From Spirochaetia bacterium (lineage in GTDB: Bacteria; Spirochaetota; Spirochaetia; Treponematales; Breznakiellaceae), in contig BNUY01000025.1 in assembly GCA_025997715.1 (NCBI GenBank), positions 1-26,496 of the forward strand: a stretch of 26,496 bases of DNA, given 5' to 3'. A model generated the notes under the pieces. It saw only the letters and a list, made by a program, of their open reading frames with translations, made no database searches and was not told the origin of the DNA. Below, piece by piece: positions 6,191-13,237 of this stretch. Both the position numbers and the translations under genes were made by a program. Every line of letters begins with the position of its first letter. Position 1 is the stretch's first letter.

Positions 6191-6487
6191 TTACACCATT
6201 CCGTCCTTAATATAGATTTCCAATTTACGGTAGGCCTCATCCGTATTACTTTCTGGAAATCCTTTCCACTCTGTTCTCGCTGGATACGCTGTCTCTATTC
6301 CGGTATCAGATATACTGACGACAATCGACCAGCCAAAAATATGTAAAAAAGTATTCACAAATAAAAGTAACCCCGTTTCACGAAATTCAGACCACTGTTT
6401 CTTCGGCGGTGCGGCCGGCGACGATGCCGGTTCCCGTATTTTTCCGTCTTTATCTCGCGGTAATTCCTGCGGGGCGTTTGCGCTCAT
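6191..6487 (-). CDS. Small membrane protein, 98 aa, lysis region
   Basis: A strong GGAGGG site precedes ATG 6487, 13 bp after the tail-fibre stop. The first 30 residues are hydrophilic and Pro-rich (ELPRDKDGKIREP, then SSPAAPPKKQW). One hydrophobic helix spans about 38-59 (GLLLFVNTFLHIFGWSIVVS), followed by about 40 polar residues. This would be a single-span protein with a Pro-rich cytoplasmic or periplasmic N-terminus. The family is not recognised. Its place at the head of the lysis module, followed by another membrane protein and then the endolysin, suggests a holin/antiholin-type role, but chaperoning or anchoring of the adjacent fibre cannot be excluded. Confidence 0.7.
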   Translation of the reverse strand: MSANAPQELPRDKDGKIREPASSPAAPPKKQWSEFRETGLLLFVNTFLHIFGWSIVVSISDTGIETAYPARTEWKGFPESNTDEAYRKLEIYIKDGMV

Positions 6488-6500
6488 ACTTCCCTCCTTT

Positions 6501-8660
6501 TTACAATGCCGCTATAGCGGCCTGAAATGCTGCCCAATCAGCAGATGCCGATACCAGCGCTTTGAAATCGGATGTATTGATATAATCCGATGGCGGGTCG
6601 ATAAGCAACACTTTTTCTGTACTGAATAGCCATGTAACCGCACCGCTTAAAAACTTTACCGTTGCCCCCTTTATGAGAATGGAGTTGTTGTCCGGGCCAT
6701 TCCATTGAGGGCTGCTGTTTGGAATACTCAATCCGTTAGACCACGATGCACCGCCGTCTGTCGATTTCCTTGTGGTAGTGGCGTTACCGTTTTTAAGAAG
6801 CATAATTCCCCATGTGGTGCCGTCATCTATCCACATACCCTGCGGGTTCGTAGTATTGCTCTGTCCGCTTCCTGCCGTAGTGGTCCAGGAAGCGCCGCCG
6901 TCTACAGACTTCCCTTGAGGTGAATTACTCACCACGTTGACACTCCAAAGTGTGCCGTTGCTCTTAATATGAACGCATTGACCCTGCTTATAACTTCCCG
7001 GAGCATTGGGGCCTCTTGTCCAGGTATCGCCGTTATCATCGCTATAGGAAACACGCAAATCTCCCGTATTGGACGGCGCGACATTGTAGGCTTTAGTCGT
7101 CACAAAGCATATTCTTGTCGGGAAGTTTGGATTGTTGGTTATCTGGCAGGAAAAATTATAGCCGCCCCCCTCGGTGGGCGCCGGAAGTGCGGTCCCGGCA
7201 GTCCATGTGGCCGCCCCATCATCACTGATAGTGCTTTCTGAACCATCATTACAACAAGCGATGAGCCGCCCGGTATTGGTAAGGCATACGGTAGTCAGTG
7301 CTTTTGTGCCTGTGGGTACACCGAGCAACGTCCAATTCTCCCCATCCGAGGACTCGTAGGAAGGGAATATATCCCCTGCATTACCGGCAACACCCGCTGT
7401 ATCCACATTAGTAGACACCAACACAATCTTGTTATTACGCACAAAAGCCCGTGCGTTGTTTCCGAGGCCGGGAGCCGTTCCTCCGTCTTCCCAGCTAAAG
7501 GCATCCGTAGAGGTACTAATAGTGCCACCGCCAGCGGGTATCGTGTATATTGTTCCATTGAAAAGAACCTGTGCGTTGGCGGTGCTGGCCTCGGAGCGAT
7601 TGATTGTACTTATTTGCAAGTCAGGCGAAAAGTCTACGACCAGCTCTTTATTATTGGGAAGGTATACTCGCCTATACCCGGCTATAGTTCGTGCGTCCTC
7701 CGTCTGCGGCAAAAACCCCGCGCCAATGGTGATGTCGTTCCAGTCTGCTGTAACCGGCTGCGCCCCGGCAGACTTTTTCATAAACCACTTTCTACCCGTT
7801 GTCCAGTTATCGAGATTTATATTATAGTCATTGGCTCCACGGGAAATAGAGAAGAAATAGTACCCTTGGTTCGGCATACCCATAATTGCCTGATTAGCCG
7901 CAGAGGATGACAGGGCAAAACGGGTGGTCTGGTTAGCCGTGGCGAGAGCGAACAAAGCAGCCCAGGTGGTTGCTTCCGGTGGATTTACAAGGGTGTTTTC
8001 GGGAGCGGGTCCTTGCGGCCCTGTATCTCCCTGGGGTCCTTGCGGCCCGGTGTTCCCCGTATCACCCTTTGGTCCCGGGGTTCCCTGCGGTCCAGCATCG
8101 CCTGTGTCTCCCTTCGGCCCTTGGGCGCCATTTGCTCCCGGCGCCCCTGCAGAACCTTGATCGCCCTGCGGACCTTGGGGGCCGGTAGCTCCTTCGGGTC
8201 CGATGGGGCCAGTTGCTCCTGGATTACCCTGTTGGCCCTGATCTCCCTTCTCACCCCTCGGCCCCTGACTTCCGGGGATTCCCTGGGGGCCTACTGGACC
8301 AGTTTCCCCTGTATCGCCTTTATCCCCCTTGGGGCCACGGAACGCCAGGGCACCAGTCAACCAGTTTGTACCATCGTATGTGTAGACTGTTACGGGATCG
8401 CCAACGCCGCACGAAATCCCCTGGGCCAGCTTGTTAGGATTGGAAATATAATACGCATCACGGGCCGCGGTATCAGTAAACCAAATAACCGTTCCACCAC
8501 CGGCACCACTGGCTGCGTTCTCCTGAATCCAGGGAAGCGCCGCCTGGAAGAACCCGTTCATATCTGTATAATCTTCGGGGATCAGAGGAGTTCCCCCAAG
8601 GACTACGATGATCGCGTTTATCTGGGCAATAAGCGCGAGTTGCCAATCGGTATTTATCAT
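6501..8660 (-). CDS. Tail fibre/spike with collagen-like shaft and BNR/Asp-box repeats
   Basis: The protein has 719 residues. The N-terminal ~105 residues probably attach to the baseplate or oligomerise. Residues 109-219 are 37 uninterrupted Gly-X-Y triplets rich in GPQ, GDT and GPK, a collagen-like triple-helical shaft seen in phage fibres (nucleotides about 8004-8336). The C-terminal 400 residues carry several Asp-box-like motifs: [39 protein letters not shown] and STDGGASW, marking BNR/sialidase-type beta-propeller blades. It should therefore bind, and perhaps trim, host surface glycans. The end ([14 protein letters not shown]) may be a helical trimerisation tail. GGAGGG lies 4 nt before ATG 8660. 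It follows the DGR terminator and so needs its own promoter or read-through. No VR-like sequence is present in it. Confidence 0.9.
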   Translation of the reverse strand: MINTDWQLALIAQINAIIVVLGGTPLIPEDYTDMNGFFQAALPWIQENAASGAGGGTVIWFTDTAARDAYYISNPNKLAQGISCGVGDPVTVYTYDGTNWLTGALAFRGPKGDKGDTGETGPVGPQGIPGSQGPRGEKGDQGQQGNPGATGPIGPEGATGPQGPQGDQGSAGAPGANGAQGPKGDTGDAGPQGTPGPKGDTGNTGPQGPQGDTGPQGPAPENTLVNPPEATTWAALFALATANQTTRFALSSSAANQAIMGMPNQGYYFFSISRGANDYNINLDNWTTGRKWFMKKSAGAQPVTADWNDITIGAGFLPQTEDARTIAGYRRVYLPNNKELVVDFSPDLQISTINRSEASTANAQVLFNGTIYTIPAGGGTISTSTDAFSWEDGGTAPGLGNNARAFVRNNKIVLVSTNVDTAGVAGNAGDIFPSYESSDGENWTLLGVPTGTKALTTVCLTNTGRLIACCNDGSESTISDDGAATWTAGTALPAPTEGGGYNFSCQITNNPNFPTRICFVTTKAYNVAPSNTGDLRVSYSDDNGDTWTRGPNAPGSYKQGQCVHIKSNGTLWSVNVVSNSPQGKSVDGGASWTTTAGSGQSNTTNPQGMWIDDGTTWGIMLLKNGNATTTRKSTDGGASWSNGLSIPNSSPQWNGPDNNSILIKGATVKFLSGAVTWLFSTEKVLLIDPPSDYINTSDFKALVSASADWAAFQAAIAAL

Positions 8661-8672
8661 GGTTCCCTCCCC

Positions 8673-8729
8673 AAATAAAAAGGCCCCGGGGATTAGCAGC
8701 GGTATCGCTCGCTGGATCTCCAGGGCCTT
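8673..8729 (-). terminator. Intrinsic terminator after the DGR reverse transcriptase
   Basis: Two 14-bp arms, 8680-8693 and 8716-8729, pair with one mismatch and one G-U. The loop region itself forms a small AGCG/CGCT hairpin. On the minus strand the stem is followed by TTTTATTT. It lies 36 bp after the reverse transcriptase stop and just before the fibre gene's ribosome site. Confidence 0.8.
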
Positions 8730-8764
8730 GGTTCTTCCATCAGCCTTTACTGAGAGTTTAAGCC

Positions 8765-9934
8765 CTAAAACGGGATTGTGTCAACCTTTGCTCTGGCTAT
8801 AAATATCGCCCGTTCCAGCACTGCTTTCGTGGTTCGCCACCCAGAGCAATGTTTGATGTATCCCATGAAACTCACCAGGCTGGCCTTGGCATGGTCCAAG
8901 ATAGAAGGATCATCCCGATAGAGCATCGCCAGCTTCTTCATGCGCCGCTTGGCCCGCTTCACGGTAGTTTTCCGCGGTTTAAGATGGGTCGGCCAGATTC
9001 GATAGCCGCAATAGTCCACTCCATGCTTTGCGGGAAAGATGCCGGTTTTTGGATTCAGGTTAAGCTTCAATTCATCGTGAAGGAAACACTCTAAATCGCC
9101 TAAAATATCCCAGAGGTAATTCTTATCAGGGCTGAGAATAAGAAAATCGTCCATGTACCGGGCATAATACTTCACATGGTGCTTATTCTTTATCCGCTGA
9201 TCCATCGGGGTCAGATAGATATTGGCAAAGAGCTGAGAAGTCAGGGCGCCGATTGGTATGCCGATGCCATCCTGCTCCGCGCTTTCGTAGGAATGAATAA
9301 TCAGGTCGCATAAATCCATTACCTTCTTATTCCGTATTTGCCGGCGAATAATCTCTTTCAGCACATCGTGATTCACCGAAGGAAAGAAATGATGAATGTC
9401 ACACTTCAGGATAAAGTAATTTCCCCACTCCCTGCGGGCTCTCCGGGTACAATGGGCAACCTGCATCACCGCGGCATGGGTACCGCGCCCTGTCCTGCAG
9501 GCAAAAGTCTCATTCACAAACCGGTTCTCGAATATGGGTTCAATCACCTGGCACAGCGCATGATGGACAACACGGTCACGAAATGAAGGCGCTGAAATCA
9601 ACCGCTTCTTTGGTTCGGTAACGTAGAATTGCCGGTAGGGTCCGTGAACGTAAGTGTTCCAGATTAGATCGTTTTGCATGATAATGAGGTTATCTTCAAG
9701 GCGCTGCTTGAACTTCATGCTCTCCCACCGGTATCTCTTGCCCTTCTGGGCTTCCCGGAACGCATGGTAAAGATTCTCAAAATCAATGACATGCTCCCAA
9801 AGGTGGTTAAAAGACTTCGGCAATTTTTCCTCCTGGTAAAAATCGGGGTGGACAACATTAGGCTTCCCCAAAGGTTCGCTTACTAGCCGCCCGCCCCTGT
9901 TAATGTTTTCCTTGCCCTGCTGCTTCTTAGGCAA
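8765..9934 (-). CDS. DGR reverse transcriptase
   Basis: This 389-residue reverse transcriptase copies the template-repeat RNA into adenine-mutagenised cDNA that replaces the variable repeat of the target gene. Palm motifs are clear: KCDIHHFFPSV (Asp179), GIPIGALTSQLFANIY (225-240; a Ser-Gln motif of this kind is typical of DGR and group II-related enzymes) and YARYMDDFLIL (YMDD at 260-263). The C-terminal ~120 residues are a basic thumb (KPRKTTVKRAKRRMKK). No maturase or endonuclease domain follows, and the length is normal for DGR enzymes. The only upstream in-frame start after the last stop is a TTG at 9934; no ATG appears until residue 73, inside the conserved region. An AAAAGGAG lies 18 nt upstream, too far for a normal site, so the start is uncertain. 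The template repeat is directly upstream. Confidence 0.97.
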   Translation of the reverse strand: MPKKQQGKENINRGGRLVSEPLGKPNVVHPDFYQEEKLPKSFNHLWEHVIDFENLYHAFREAQKGKRYRWESMKFKQRLEDNLIIMQNDLIWNTYVHGPYRQFYVTEPKKRLISAPSFRDRVVHHALCQVIEPIFENRFVNETFACRTGRGTHAAVMQVAHCTRRARREWGNYFILKCDIHHFFPSVNHDVLKEIIRRQIRNKKVMDLCDLIIHSYESAEQDGIGIPIGALTSQLFANIYLTPMDQRIKNKHHVKYYARYMDDFLILSPDKNYLWDILGDLECFLHDELKLNLNPKTGIFPAKHGVDYCGYRIWPTHLKPRKTTVKRAKRRMKKLAMLYRDDPSILDHAKASLVSFMGYIKHCSGWRTTKAVLERAIFIARAKVDTIPF

Positions 9935-10145
9935 GGTAAAGAAGGATTATAGCTCCTTTTCCCCTCGGTCTCTCAGGCTCCCGTGAGAACCTGCTTCTGA
10001 CCTTAGAGGGAGAGCGGGCCGCAGGCCGATGTTGCTGCTCACAGCCGAGCGCACGTTATTCAGATTCAAGTACGCCAACCCTGCGTTGGCCCCGTTGTTC
10101 CAGTTGCCTCCACGGATCGGCAGGCGCCATTATTCAGCCATACCC
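9935..10145 (-). ncRNA. DGR template RNA region between avd and reverse transcriptase
   Basis: This stretch has no gene and contains the template repeat (10013-10123) plus flanks. In known DGRs the reverse transcriptase uses a transcript spanning the repeat and its downstream spacer. Here the spacer before the reverse transcriptase (9935-10012) includes a bulged hairpin at 9967-9991 (GGT-C-TCTCA paired with TGAGA-ACC, loop GGCTCCCG), which may structure the RNA for priming. The exact ends of the RNA cannot be read from sequence. Confidence 0.75.
10013..10123 (-). repeat. DGR template repeat (TR)
   Basis: 111 bp aligned without gaps to 10561-10671 at a constant offset of 548, 94/111 identical. 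On the coding (minus) strand it conceptually reads a lectin-fold tail with eight Asn codons (for example RGGNWNNGANAG), all adenine-rich, as expected for a mutagenesis template. It is preceded by a stop in that frame, so it is not translated. Confidence 0.96.
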
Positions 10146-10499
10146 CTATGAAGATCGGGTGGTTTTCAACCACCCGCCCAACATTCTTCCAACTTCCGCC
10201 ACCATCTTGCTGAAGTTTTCATACTTCGCAAACGGCACAAACTCCATCTCCATTCCCATACGGACCAGGAATCGGAGATCCGCTAACCTCTCATCAGCCT
10301 TTTCCAGGATCGCCATTTTACGGGTCCGGTTCGGCACATCGCTTGCGCGATTCAGCAGGCTGCCGGCTTCCCAAAGGGCTGCCCGAATATCGCCGGCCAT
10401 CGTGTATTTCTCCGACTTCGGAAAATTACGCAGCACGACATAGACGTACTTTGCCATGTCCACGTATTTTTGTACTACCTTCATTCCACTATCAAGCAC
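10146..10499 (-). CDS. avd: Avd-like DGR accessory protein (four-helix bundle)
   Basis: Avd forms a basic pentameric four-helix bundle that binds the DGR reverse transcriptase and template RNA and is needed for mutagenic homing. This 117-residue protein is all-helical and has the family pattern: YVDMAKYVYVVLRNFPKSEKY near the N-terminus, IRAALWEAGSLLNRAS, RKMAILEKADERLADLRFLVRM and a final VGRMLGGWLK helix, with many Arg and Lys. Length is typical. The longest frame starts at GTG 10499; an ATG at 10484 (residue 6) is the alternative, and neither has a strong ribosome site. It lies between the target gene (50 bp upstream) and the template repeat (22 bp downstream), the common target-avd-TR-RT order. 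Confidence 0.93.
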   Translation of the reverse strand: MLDSGMKVVQKYVDMAKYVYVVLRNFPKSEKYTMAGDIRAALWEAGSLLNRASDVPNRTRKMAILEKADERLADLRFLVRMGMEMEFVPFAKYENFSKMVAEVGRMLGGWLKTTRSS

Positions 10500-10523
10500 G
10501 ATCAGGCCCCCAGGAGGATCAGG

Positions 10524-10543
10524 CGGGCGCCATACGGCGCCCG
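10524..10543. promoter_or_regulatory. DGR hairpin/cruciform just after the VR
   Basis: A perfect 8-bp stem, CGGGCGCC at 10524-10531 with its complement at 10536-10543, has a 4-nt loop (ATAC plus strand, GTAT coding strand). It lies 5 bp past the target stop codon and 17 bp past the VR. In Bordetella phage BPP-1 a hairpin of similar stem and loop size just after the VR promotes target recognition. GATC tetramers flank it symmetrically. Confidence 0.8.
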
Positions 10544-10548
10544 ATCAG

Positions 10549-11529
10549 TTAGGCAATAAAAGCGGGCCGCAGACCGATGATGGCGCGCACAATCGAGCGC
10601 ACGTAATACAGATGCAAGTACGCCAACCCTGCGACGGCCCCGGCGTCCCAGCTGCCTCCACGGAACGGCAGCATTTCCCCGGTATCGGTGATATAAAATG
10701 CGCCGTGAACCGCATTTCCATCCTGGCTAAAGATAGCCAGCGGAGTATTCCCGGAAACAATATTCGGGACCACCATAGCCGATGCCAGCTTCTTCTTGAT
10801 GTCGTCACTAAGACTGCCGAAGGTCGTTGTCATTCCCCTCCAACCGCCTTCTGAAGCAACTTGGGCGCCAAGGACAACCTGATCTCCGGCAGGTTTCGGC
10901 CAAGCCGATTCAGCCAGAGCATAATTGTTGTCATCCGGCATAAAGATAACTTTATCAACGATCTTCAGCCCGTCCTGCCATTCACTGATATTTCCTACGA
11001 GATCGGCAATACCGAAGGGGCCGTTATCATGTCTCCAGGAGTTAGGCCCGGTTCCTGCCAGGGTTTTCAAGGCATTATCAGGCGCCGGTGTCCCGGTTTC
11101 GTAGCCGGCTTCATAGGCTTTCCCGGAAGCCGTATTCCCTCTGGGCTGGAAGCCGTTCTTCAGCGCCCAAAGAGCAACCGCGGCCCATTCCCAGTTGGTC
11201 ATAAGATGCCAGCCCGGCCCTTTATCGGTACACGCTTTTTTTGCGTTATCGAAGTTGATGTTCACCGTGGGGCTTACTCCCGGGAGAGAGCAGGCTTTTC
11301 CTTCATCCACGACAGCCTGATAGGCGCCAATGAATATTTCATCCTTTACCACGCCACCAACCACAAATGCCGGATGGGGCCCGGTTCCCAGATCCGGGCT
11401 AATATCCTCCAGGTTAAACCGGGGGATTCTGACCATGACACTGGGCTTCCCCGCAATGTCATACTTAATTACTTGCTTGCCGCCAGAGGCCGCAAGCACA
11501 CCCGCCAGAAGAGTGTCTTTATTCAGCAT
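10549..11529 (-). CDS. DGR target protein, C-type-lectin / formylglycine-generating-enzyme-like fold
   Basis: This 326-residue protein is diversified by the DGR and is probably the receptor-binding tip of a tail fibre. Residues about 35-110 form an N-terminal beta region. From about 110 the FGE-sulfatase/C-type-lectin pattern appears: GPGWHLMTNWEWAAVALWAL, RGNTASGKAYEAG, SWRHDNGPFGIADLVGNISE, and a final RGGSW-type motif with GLRPA near the end. The last 37 codons before FIA-stop (residues 287-323) are the variable repeat. The fold tolerates wide sequence change on its ligand-binding surface, as in Mtd and TvpA. ATG 11529 has a GAAGGAG site 7 nt upstream and overlaps the end of the preceding gene by 11 nt. 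A catalytic Cys pair typical of true FGE is not apparent, so a binding rather than enzymatic role is likely. Confidence 0.93.
   Translation of the reverse strand: MLNKDTLLAGVLAASGGKQVIKYDIAGKPSVMVRIPRFNLEDISPDLGTGPHPAFVVGGVVKDEIFIGAYQAVVDEGKACSLPGVSPTVNINFDNAKKACTDKGPGWHLMTNWEWAAVALWALKNGFQPRGNTASGKAYEAGYETGTPAPDNALKTLAGTGPNSWRHDNGPFGIADLVGNISEWQDGLKIVDKVIFMPDDNNYALAESAWPKPAGDQVVLGAQVASEGGWRGMTTTFGSLSDDIKKKLASAMVVPNIVSGNTPLAIFSQDGNAVHGAFYITDTGEMLPFRGGSWDAGAVAGLAYLHLYYVRSIVRAIIGLRPAFIA
10561..10671 (-). repeat. DGR variable repeat (VR)
   Basis: It covers exactly 37 codons (target residues 287-323). Compared with TR, 17 of 111 positions differ: 13 at TR adenines (coding strand, 23 present) and 4 at the other 88 positions. 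The four non-adenine changes lie at 10573, 10583, 10592 and 10593, near the 3' end of the coding strand, where the initiation-of-mutagenic-homing element is expected. A GC-rich GCGGGCCGC closes that end. Confidence 0.96.
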
Positions 11530-11917
11530 CTTCTACTCCTTCCTGTTCATCAATCTCAGCCCCATCCAAACTGTCAACGACAGGCCAGAGCTTTAAGATT
11601 ACGGAATCAATATCGAGAGGAACCGGGACGTTTTCCGTATGCGTTCCCATATCCTCATCCGGATCTTCCCCTGCTTCATCGGGAACTTCTTCTTGAACAT
11701 ATCGCCGGGGAGGGATAATTACCTCAGCAACATAATCACCACAACTCATCAGCCCACGGTGGATCACTCCCTCGCACTGGGTGAATGAAATGACCACTTC
11801 CTGGTCTCGCTCTTCTTCGTCCAGATCCAGCACGATTTCTCCGATGGTGAGAACATGCTCCTCCAATAAGTAATCGCTGAAACTCTCGCGCCTCGGATCG
11901 ACTTTCTGTATCTGCAT
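11519..11917 (-). CDS. Acidic hypothetical protein upstream of the DGR target
   Basis: This 132-residue protein starts at an ATG with TAGGAGGAAAGG just upstream. It is strongly acidic: long runs of Glu and Asp occur at about 27-40 (GEIVLDLDEEERDQE) and 75-90 (EEVPDEAGEDPDEDMG) and at the C-terminus (EIDEQEGVEDAE). The middle (QEVVISFTQCEGVIHRG) looks like beta strands and carries two cysteines in the protein's centre. There is no signal or membrane segment. It sits between the fibre-associated proteins and the DGR target and overlaps the latter's start by 11 nt, so it is translated with it. A fibre-assembly chaperone or an adaptor for the variable protein is a reasonable guess, but I do not recognise the family. 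Confidence 0.7.
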   Translation of the reverse strand: MQIQKVDPRRESFSDYLLEEHVLTIGEIVLDLDEEERDQEVVISFTQCEGVIHRGLMSCGDYVAEVIIPPRRYVQEEVPDEAGEDPDEDMGTHTENVPVPLDIDSVILKLWPVVDSLDGAEIDEQEGVEDAE

Positions 11918-11926
11918 CCTTTCCTC

Positions 11927-12730
11927 CTAAAGTACCATTTTCAGAGCTTTCCACTGGACAATTACTTCATCCAGGGTGCCGTCTGCATAAATCTTGAAAC
12001 CGTTGGCCGCCTTTTCTTTGGCATACACACCGTCTCTTTGATTCCAACCGCCTGCATAGCCCGCTACATCCAAATGGACGCTGTAGTTCGTGTCCAGCAT
12101 GACGAATGGTAAGGCCACCGATGAATAAGCCAGGCTGTTGACCAATAGGGGCCACGCGGCCTCCAGTCTCCGTACATCGGTAATCGTCACACCAGTCAGG
12201 TCTACGGCTGTATTTCCTGCCGGCACGTTTATCCTGGAAAGTGGAATACCGCCGTCTGGGACAACTGCTCCTGCGGGAGTGATATTCAGGGCAATGTTCT
12301 GGGAGACGTCAATGGTCAGGTAGGTAAAGTGCACTACAGCAGCTCCACCAGGATTCGGCGGAACAATTACCCCTACGCCATCTCCGGCCCAGGGCATTTC
12401 TACCCCCTTGCAAAATATAGTCGCTGCTGAAGCCAGCACTGCCCGGTAAGTCCCTTGCTTGGTGATTAGTCCACCGGCCTTTATGCCCCGGTTATAAATG
12501 GTTATTGTTCCTTCCTGGATGCGCTGCCTGATAGTCTTATGGACTTCCTTTGACGCGCTGCCAGAAAGGCTGCCATTGTATAACGACCAAACGGCTAAGA
12601 ACTGGGCGCGTTGGGAGAGCTGCCGTCCAGGTATATTGTCTGGGCCATCAGGCCCTCCCTCTATCCATTCATCCTCAGCCCACTCATGTACGCCGTCTTG
12701 CCACTGATAATCTTCGCTTAAATTAGCCAT
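11927..12730 (-). CDS. Tail fibre / fibre-adaptor protein, 267 aa
   Basis: The start has AAGGAGGAATC before ATG 12730. The N-terminus (NLSEDYQWQDGVHEWAEDE, GGPDGPDNIPGRQLSQRAQFL) follows the pattern of phage tail fibre proteins in which a Gln/Trp-Glu-Asp opening is followed by a Gly-Pro-rich strap and an LxxRxxFL helix that docks on the baseplate. The middle (80-200) is rich in Gly, Val, Thr and small strands and is probably a trimeric beta shaft or collar. The C-terminal 60 residues (YAGGWNQRDGVYAKEK, GFKIYADGTLDEVIVQWK) look like a compact beta domain. It is likely a structural component connecting the gpI-like protein to the fibre tip. The exact family is not recognised. Confidence 0.7.
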   Translation of the reverse strand: MANLSEDYQWQDGVHEWAEDEWIEGGPDGPDNIPGRQLSQRAQFLAVWSLYNGSLSGSASKEVHKTIRQRIQEGTITIYNRGIKAGGLITKQGTYRAVLASAATIFCKGVEMPWAGDGVGVIVPPNPGGAAVVHFTYLTIDVSQNIALNITPAGAVVPDGGIPLSRINVPAGNTAVDLTGVTITDVRRLEAAWPLLVNSLAYSSVALPFVMLDTNYSVHLDVAGYAGGWNQRDGVYAKEKAANGFKIYADGTLDEVIVQWKALKMVL

Positions 12731-12739
12731 GATTCCTCC

Positions 12740-13216
12740 TTAAAATATGATAGTCCAAGTCCCTTCAAGGGAAATGTCTGCCTCTTTATTTATGGGCTTT
12801 CCACTTTCCCGGATTCTCCGGGAAAAAAGTGAATTGTCACTGCAAAGCAGCCCAAACTCCAATATTGCCTTACCGTTTGCTTCACCGGTGCCTAAGCTCC
12901 AGTTGAACTGTACCTGGCCTGCTCCGGGGAACGAATAGCTATTGAGGTTTTTCGTATACGGATTGGTGATCGCTGTATCAGTCAGCGCAGGGGTTAAGCC
13001 GCTGGTTCCAAGTGAAATCTTAGTAACCGGATTGCCTGCAGCATCACCGGCCAATAATTTCGCCATGGTCGTTCTTCCAACAGTGACGATAAGGTTTTCT
13101 TCCTCTACTTCTTCTACGAGAACCCCGTTCTTAAAGACACGATAACTCAAAATGCCTTTAGCCTGCTGTTTTTCGGAGAAGTTCAGCATACTTCCTGCGC
13201 GATCTTGTTCTTTCAT
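12740..13216 (-). CDS. Phage tail-tip/fibre-associated protein, 158 aa
   Basis: ATG 13216 has GGAGG 8 nt upstream. After a charged start, residues 20-60 (RVFKNGVLVEEVEEENLIV, then GRTTMAKLLAGD) and the following TKISLGTSG are typical of small myovirus proteins encoded between gpI and the fibres. The C-terminal half (QFNWSLGTGEANGKAILEFG, LFSRRI, ISLEGTWTIIF) is a predicted beta sandwich ending in an edge strand. There is no membrane segment. Its position directly after the gpI-like gene and before the fibre adaptor suggests a small baseplate-fibre connector. Identification rests on context and general pattern, not on a specific named family. Confidence 0.65.
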   Translation of the reverse strand: MKEQDRAGSMLNFSEKQQAKGILSYRVFKNGVLVEEVEEENLIVTVGRTTMAKLLAGDAAGNPVTKISLGTSGLTPALTDTAITNPYTKNLNSYSFPGAGQVQFNWSLGTGEANGKAILEFGLLCSDNSLFSRRIRESGKPINKEADISLEGTWTIIF

Positions 13217-13237
13217 CAGATAACCTCCAATATATTT

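Noticed and set aside
6501..8660. A second variable repeat in the collagen-like fibre
   Set aside because: Neither the nucleotide nor the protein end resembles TR; no RGG-W or GLRPA motif is present.
8013..8678. Long plus-strand open frame (221 aa) opposite the fibre gene
   Set aside because: It is the antisense of the Gly-X-Y repeat region, where repetitive GC-rich codons remove stops; composition is unnatural and there is no ribosome site.
10861..11718. Plus-strand open frame of 285 aa opposite the DGR target
   Set aside because: It has no family resemblance and no ribosome site, and the minus-strand gene is clearly coding.
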